NCBI GenBank assembly: GCA_002453155.1
Contig: DKGG01000062.1
Location: forward strand, 1 to 64,000
Origin: Bdellovibrionaceae bacterium UBA6776
GTDB taxonomy: Bacteria > Bdellovibrionota > Bdellovibrionia > Bdellovibrionales > UBA1609
Length of the DNA stretch: 64,000 nt
Direction of reading: 5' to 3'
This document shows, piece by piece, positions 61,871 to 64,000 of the stretch; the stretch's first letter is position 1; every line of letters begins with the position of its first letter. The notes under the pieces are model-generated. The model had not been told where the DNA came from and made no database searches. It worked only from the letters and a program-made list of their open reading frames with translations. The position numbers and the translations under genes were made by a program.

Positions 61871-62689
61871 ATGACAAGAAAAGATATATTTTCCTTTCGG
61901 TCCTATAAGAGCTATTTGATGGACCGATTTCATTCCATGCCTAAGGCGGGCCGAGGTGTTCGAAAGGCCCTCTCAGAGGCCATAGGAAGCCCAACCTCTC
62001 ACATTTCTCAAGTCCTCAATGGGAATTCTCATTTTTCCTTGGAGCAAGCTGAGGCGGTGAATGAATTTCTTGGGCACAATGGGAGAGAATCTGACTTTTT
62101 CCTTCTTTTGGTGCAGCGAGAAAGAGCCGGCTCGAACTCACTTAGGTCACGACTGGATGGACAAATCGATCAATTGGTTGAAAAAAGTCAGGTTTTAAAA
62201 GATCGGCTTGGCGTTAAAGAGGGATTGTCTCGTGAAGATCAGGTGCGTTTTTACAGCTCGTGGATCTATGGGGCCATTCATGTCATGTTGGCCATTCCAG
62301 GCCTCCAAAGCGGCGAAGCCATCAGTCAACACTTTGGAATTTCATTGAGAAGAACCATTGAAATTTTAGAATTCCTTGAATCTGTGGGATTGGCTCGCCA
62401 GGCAAGTCCAGGAAGGTTTGAAATCGGTGAAGCAAGAATTCATTTAGGGAATGATTCAAATCTGATTTCAAAATTTCACACCAATTGGAGAGTTCGTGCG
62501 ATTCAGTCATTTGATGATGAAAATTTCGAGCAAAGTTTGCACTACTCCTCGGCAATTTCAATTTCGGAATCTGATTTTAAAAAAATTAAAGCCAAGCTTA
62601 TTCAAACCATCGAAGAAATCAAAAAGACAATTAGGGCTTCTGACGCAGAAAAGGTCTATTCGCTTTCGATAGACTTTTTTAATCTATAA
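61871..62689 (+). CDS. TIGR02147-family (DUF4423) putative transcriptional regulator
   Basis: The 272-aa protein fits this family, which is common in Fibrobacter and Bdellovibrio-type genomes: FSFRSYKSYLMDRF at the start, then an HTH-like segment ALSEAIGSPTSHISQVLNG and ESDFFLLLVQRERAGS. A C-terminal winged-helix-like region (about 150-200; ISQHFGISLRRTIEILEFLESVGL) follows. Target genes are unknown; the divergent lipoprotein gene is a candidate. Confidence 0.85.
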   Translation: MTRKDIFSFRSYKSYLMDRFHSMPKAGRGVRKALSEAIGSPTSHISQVLNGNSHFSLEQAEAVNEFLGHNGRESDFFLLLVQRERAGSNSLRSRLDGQIDQLVEKSQVLKDRLGVKEGLSREDQVRFYSSWIYGAIHVMLAIPGLQSGEAISQHFGISLRRTIEILEFLESVGLARQASPGRFEIGEARIHLGNDSNLISKFHTNWRVRAIQSFDDENFEQSLHYSSAISISESDFKKIKAKLIQTIEEIKKTIRASDAEKVYSLSIDFFNL

Positions 62690-62692
62690 TCG

Positions 62693-63325
62693 CTAGTGAA
62701 CCACCGAGTGGTGAATCGACTTGAGCTTGAGTGGGCATTGATGGCCATGCCCAACAAGCAAAACGTCCACGCCAAGATGCTCTCCCACCTCTAGGTCATG
62801 TGAGGTGTCGCCAATCAAGACGGTATCATCAGGGTTAATGTTTGAAGCTTGGATCAAATCGAGGCCTCGATGAATTTTGGAGGAAGCCAGTTTGTCTTCG
62901 ATTCCAAAAACAAAAGAAAAATAACTTTCGAGTTCAAAGTGATTGATCATGTCGTCCAAGCTCTCTTGGTCACTTGCAGAAAGAATGGATTGGTTCAATC
63001 CTTTTTGATTCAAATTCGAAAGAATCTCCTTTGCCCCAGGAATCAAGGGGCAAGATTTAAATCCACTCATGTATAAATCAATAATTTCGTGACAAATGTC
63101 TTCAAAAGGCTCGATTGAAAAGTCAAAACCAAGTGTTTTGTAGTAATTGATGACAGGAAACTCGAAAATTTTTTTATAGCGATCATGGTCGATCGACTCG
63201 ATCTTTCGTTTTACAAGAACCTGGTTGATCGTAGCAATGGAGTGGTCCACATCATTTAGAACAGTGCCATTCCAATCCCAAATGACATGTTTTTTGCCTT
63301 CGATATGTTCCAAGATTTTGTTCAA
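62693..63325 (-). CDS. HAD-family phosphatase (phosphoglycolate phosphatase-like)
   Basis: The 210-aa protein has HAD motif I as WDWNGTVLND (first Asp is the nucleophile), a small helical cap (about 35-90), motif II SILSASDQ, motif III Lys in the region SSKIHRGLD, and motif IV VLIGDTSHDLEVG. It should dephosphorylate a small phosphate ester. The start is a TTG with AAGGAG nine bases before. It is 13 bp after the exported-protein gene at 63339, probably in one operon. Confidence 0.88.
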   Translation of the reverse strand: MNKILEHIEGKKHVIWDWNGTVLNDVDHSIATINQVLVKRKIESIDHDRYKKIFEFPVINYYKTLGFDFSIEPFEDICHEIIDLYMSGFKSCPLIPGAKEILSNLNQKGLNQSILSASDQESLDDMINHFELESYFSFVFGIEDKLASSKIHRGLDLIQASNINPDDTVLIGDTSHDLEVGEHLGVDVLLVGHGHQCPLKLKSIHHSVVH

Positions 63326-63338
63326 GCTCTTGCTCTCC

Positions 63339-63842
63339 TTACCAAACGCGCTTGTAATAAATTTCTCCGCACATATAGCCTTCTGAGAGTTCAGCGGAGT
63401 AACGGTGATTCAGAAGCTCTGTGCTGACAACCAATCCTTTTGGAGCGTCCACATCGCCGAAAATCATAAATTCGACTCGTGAGTAAATGGCCGGCGGATA
63501 TGAGCCATCCACAACCTGCTTCACAATGTAGACTTTTTCTTGAAAATGGCCTTCGTAAACTTCAGAGGCTTTAGCCTCCCCGCCGTCAATGATTGTGCCT
63601 TCAGTGTCTTGGATCATCTCTAGGCTGATATTTGCATCGCTGGTATACATTGTGTTTTTGATAAAATAGGGAGCCATCTCTTCTTCGGCTTCCACGCGAA
63701 ATTCTTCGGGAAATCCACAAAATCTTAATTGCTCGGCATCTTGCTCTGGCATTTTGGAAAAATCAGCTTTGTAAACCAACTGATCCGCATAGGAAGCTGA
63801 GCAAAAAATCAGGCATCCTAAACTCATCAAAAATTTGTTCAT
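63339..63842 (-). CDS. Exported protein, function unknown
   Basis: The 167-aa protein has a signal peptide (1-19, SYADQ) and an acidic, beta-rich mature part with two cysteines (C42 and C158) near either end that could form a disulfide. AAAAGGAGAGG lies just before the ATG. No family is recognised. The HAD phosphatase gene follows. The remaining 158 bp to the window edge hold a short CCTTCC/GGAAGG hairpin near 63950 with no T-run, and no gene I can support. Confidence 0.7.
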   Translation of the reverse strand: MNKFLMSLGCLIFCSASYADQLVYKADFSKMPEQDAEQLRFCGFPEEFRVEAEEEMAPYFIKNTMYTSDANISLEMIQDTEGTIIDGGEAKASEVYEGHFQEKVYIVKQVVDGSYPPAIYSRVEFMIFGDVDAPKGLVVSTELLNHRYSAELSEGYMCGEIYYKRVW

Positions 63843-64000
63843 AACCTCTCCTTTTGAAACCGATGGATCGTTTGGCGTCCTTTTACCACTCTTGTGACCA
63901 AGGGGCAGAGGGGATTGTGGGGATATGAATTATTTTCTAAGAAGGTCCTTCCTCAGGAAGGTGAACATTGCTTGTGCCAAAAAGTCCCGTTCGAAAGGTG

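Noticed and set aside
1..64000. CRISPR array, tRNA, rRNA, insertion sequence, integrase or replication origin
   Set aside because: None was visible: no spaced direct repeats, no cloverleaf sequence, no transposase or integrase motif, and no DnaA-box cluster was noticed by eye.

Overview
The window looks like a chromosomal segment from a Gram-negative didermic bacterium, most likely a member of the Bdellovibrionota (Bdellovibrio-like). This is inferred from the combination of genes: type II secretion genes gspC-gspD, System II cytochrome c maturation (ResB/CcsA) beside an alternative complex III operon, a complete lower mevalonate pathway, a TIGR02147-type regulator, and many secreted M23, HExxH and unassigned exported proteins. 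No taxonomic marker gene is present, so the assignment is not proven. No tRNA, rRNA, CRISPR array, insertion sequence or integrase was seen.

Layout. 1-352: no gene, but a divergent copy of a structured repeat. 353-3649 (minus): secreted envelope proteins, including two related M23 peptidases. 3721-7081 (minus): gspD and gspC with a strong terminator. 7296-9381: an unassigned protein, a PduO-type cobalamin adenosyltransferase and an N-formylglutamate amidohydrolase. 9378-19871: resB, ccsA and actABCDEF, which together mature and encode a quinol:cytochrome c oxidoreductase; two tandem terminators close this block. 20036-34621: the familiar thrS-infC-rpmI-rplT ... pheS-pheT-ihfA-merR order, interrupted by a five-gene mevalonate operon (fni, HMG-CoA reductase, phosphomevalonate kinase, diphosphomevalonate decarboxylase, mevalonate kinase) and by a reversed rsmG-trmH pair. 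34859-44470: PcrA-like helicase, rhomboid, a metzincin-motif protein, nucleosidase, PLD-like protein, ETHE1-like dioxygenase, lipid kinase and GNAT.

From about 44.5 to 59.2 kb the sequence becomes visibly more AT-rich and the genes are accessory: a tyrosinase-like exported protein, then a biosynthetic-looking set (PP-loop synthetase, APH-type kinase, fused TPP-dependent E1 alpha/beta, class III aminotransferase, radical SAM, 2OG oxygenase, SDR, large membrane sulfatase-type protein, PPC-domain protein). The window ends with exported proteins, a TIGR02147 regulator with a repeat-rich upstream region, and a HAD phosphatase.

The most unusual observation is a family of three composite hairpin elements (112-235, 28504-28653, 34660-34770). 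Each has long inverted arms whose sequence is different at every locus (37/37 bp and 18/18 bp perfect, 27/32 in the oldest-looking copy). The arms enclose a conserved core: a 6-bp stem, an invariant unpaired 11-mer AGCAGGATGCG, one variable base, and a short hairpin. The helices change sequence between copies but keep pairing, while the 11-mer does not change. I know of no described element with this conserved-core, private-arm design. Other points of note are an AUU start codon for infC and a likely promoter plus RNA leader in front of rpmI-rplT.
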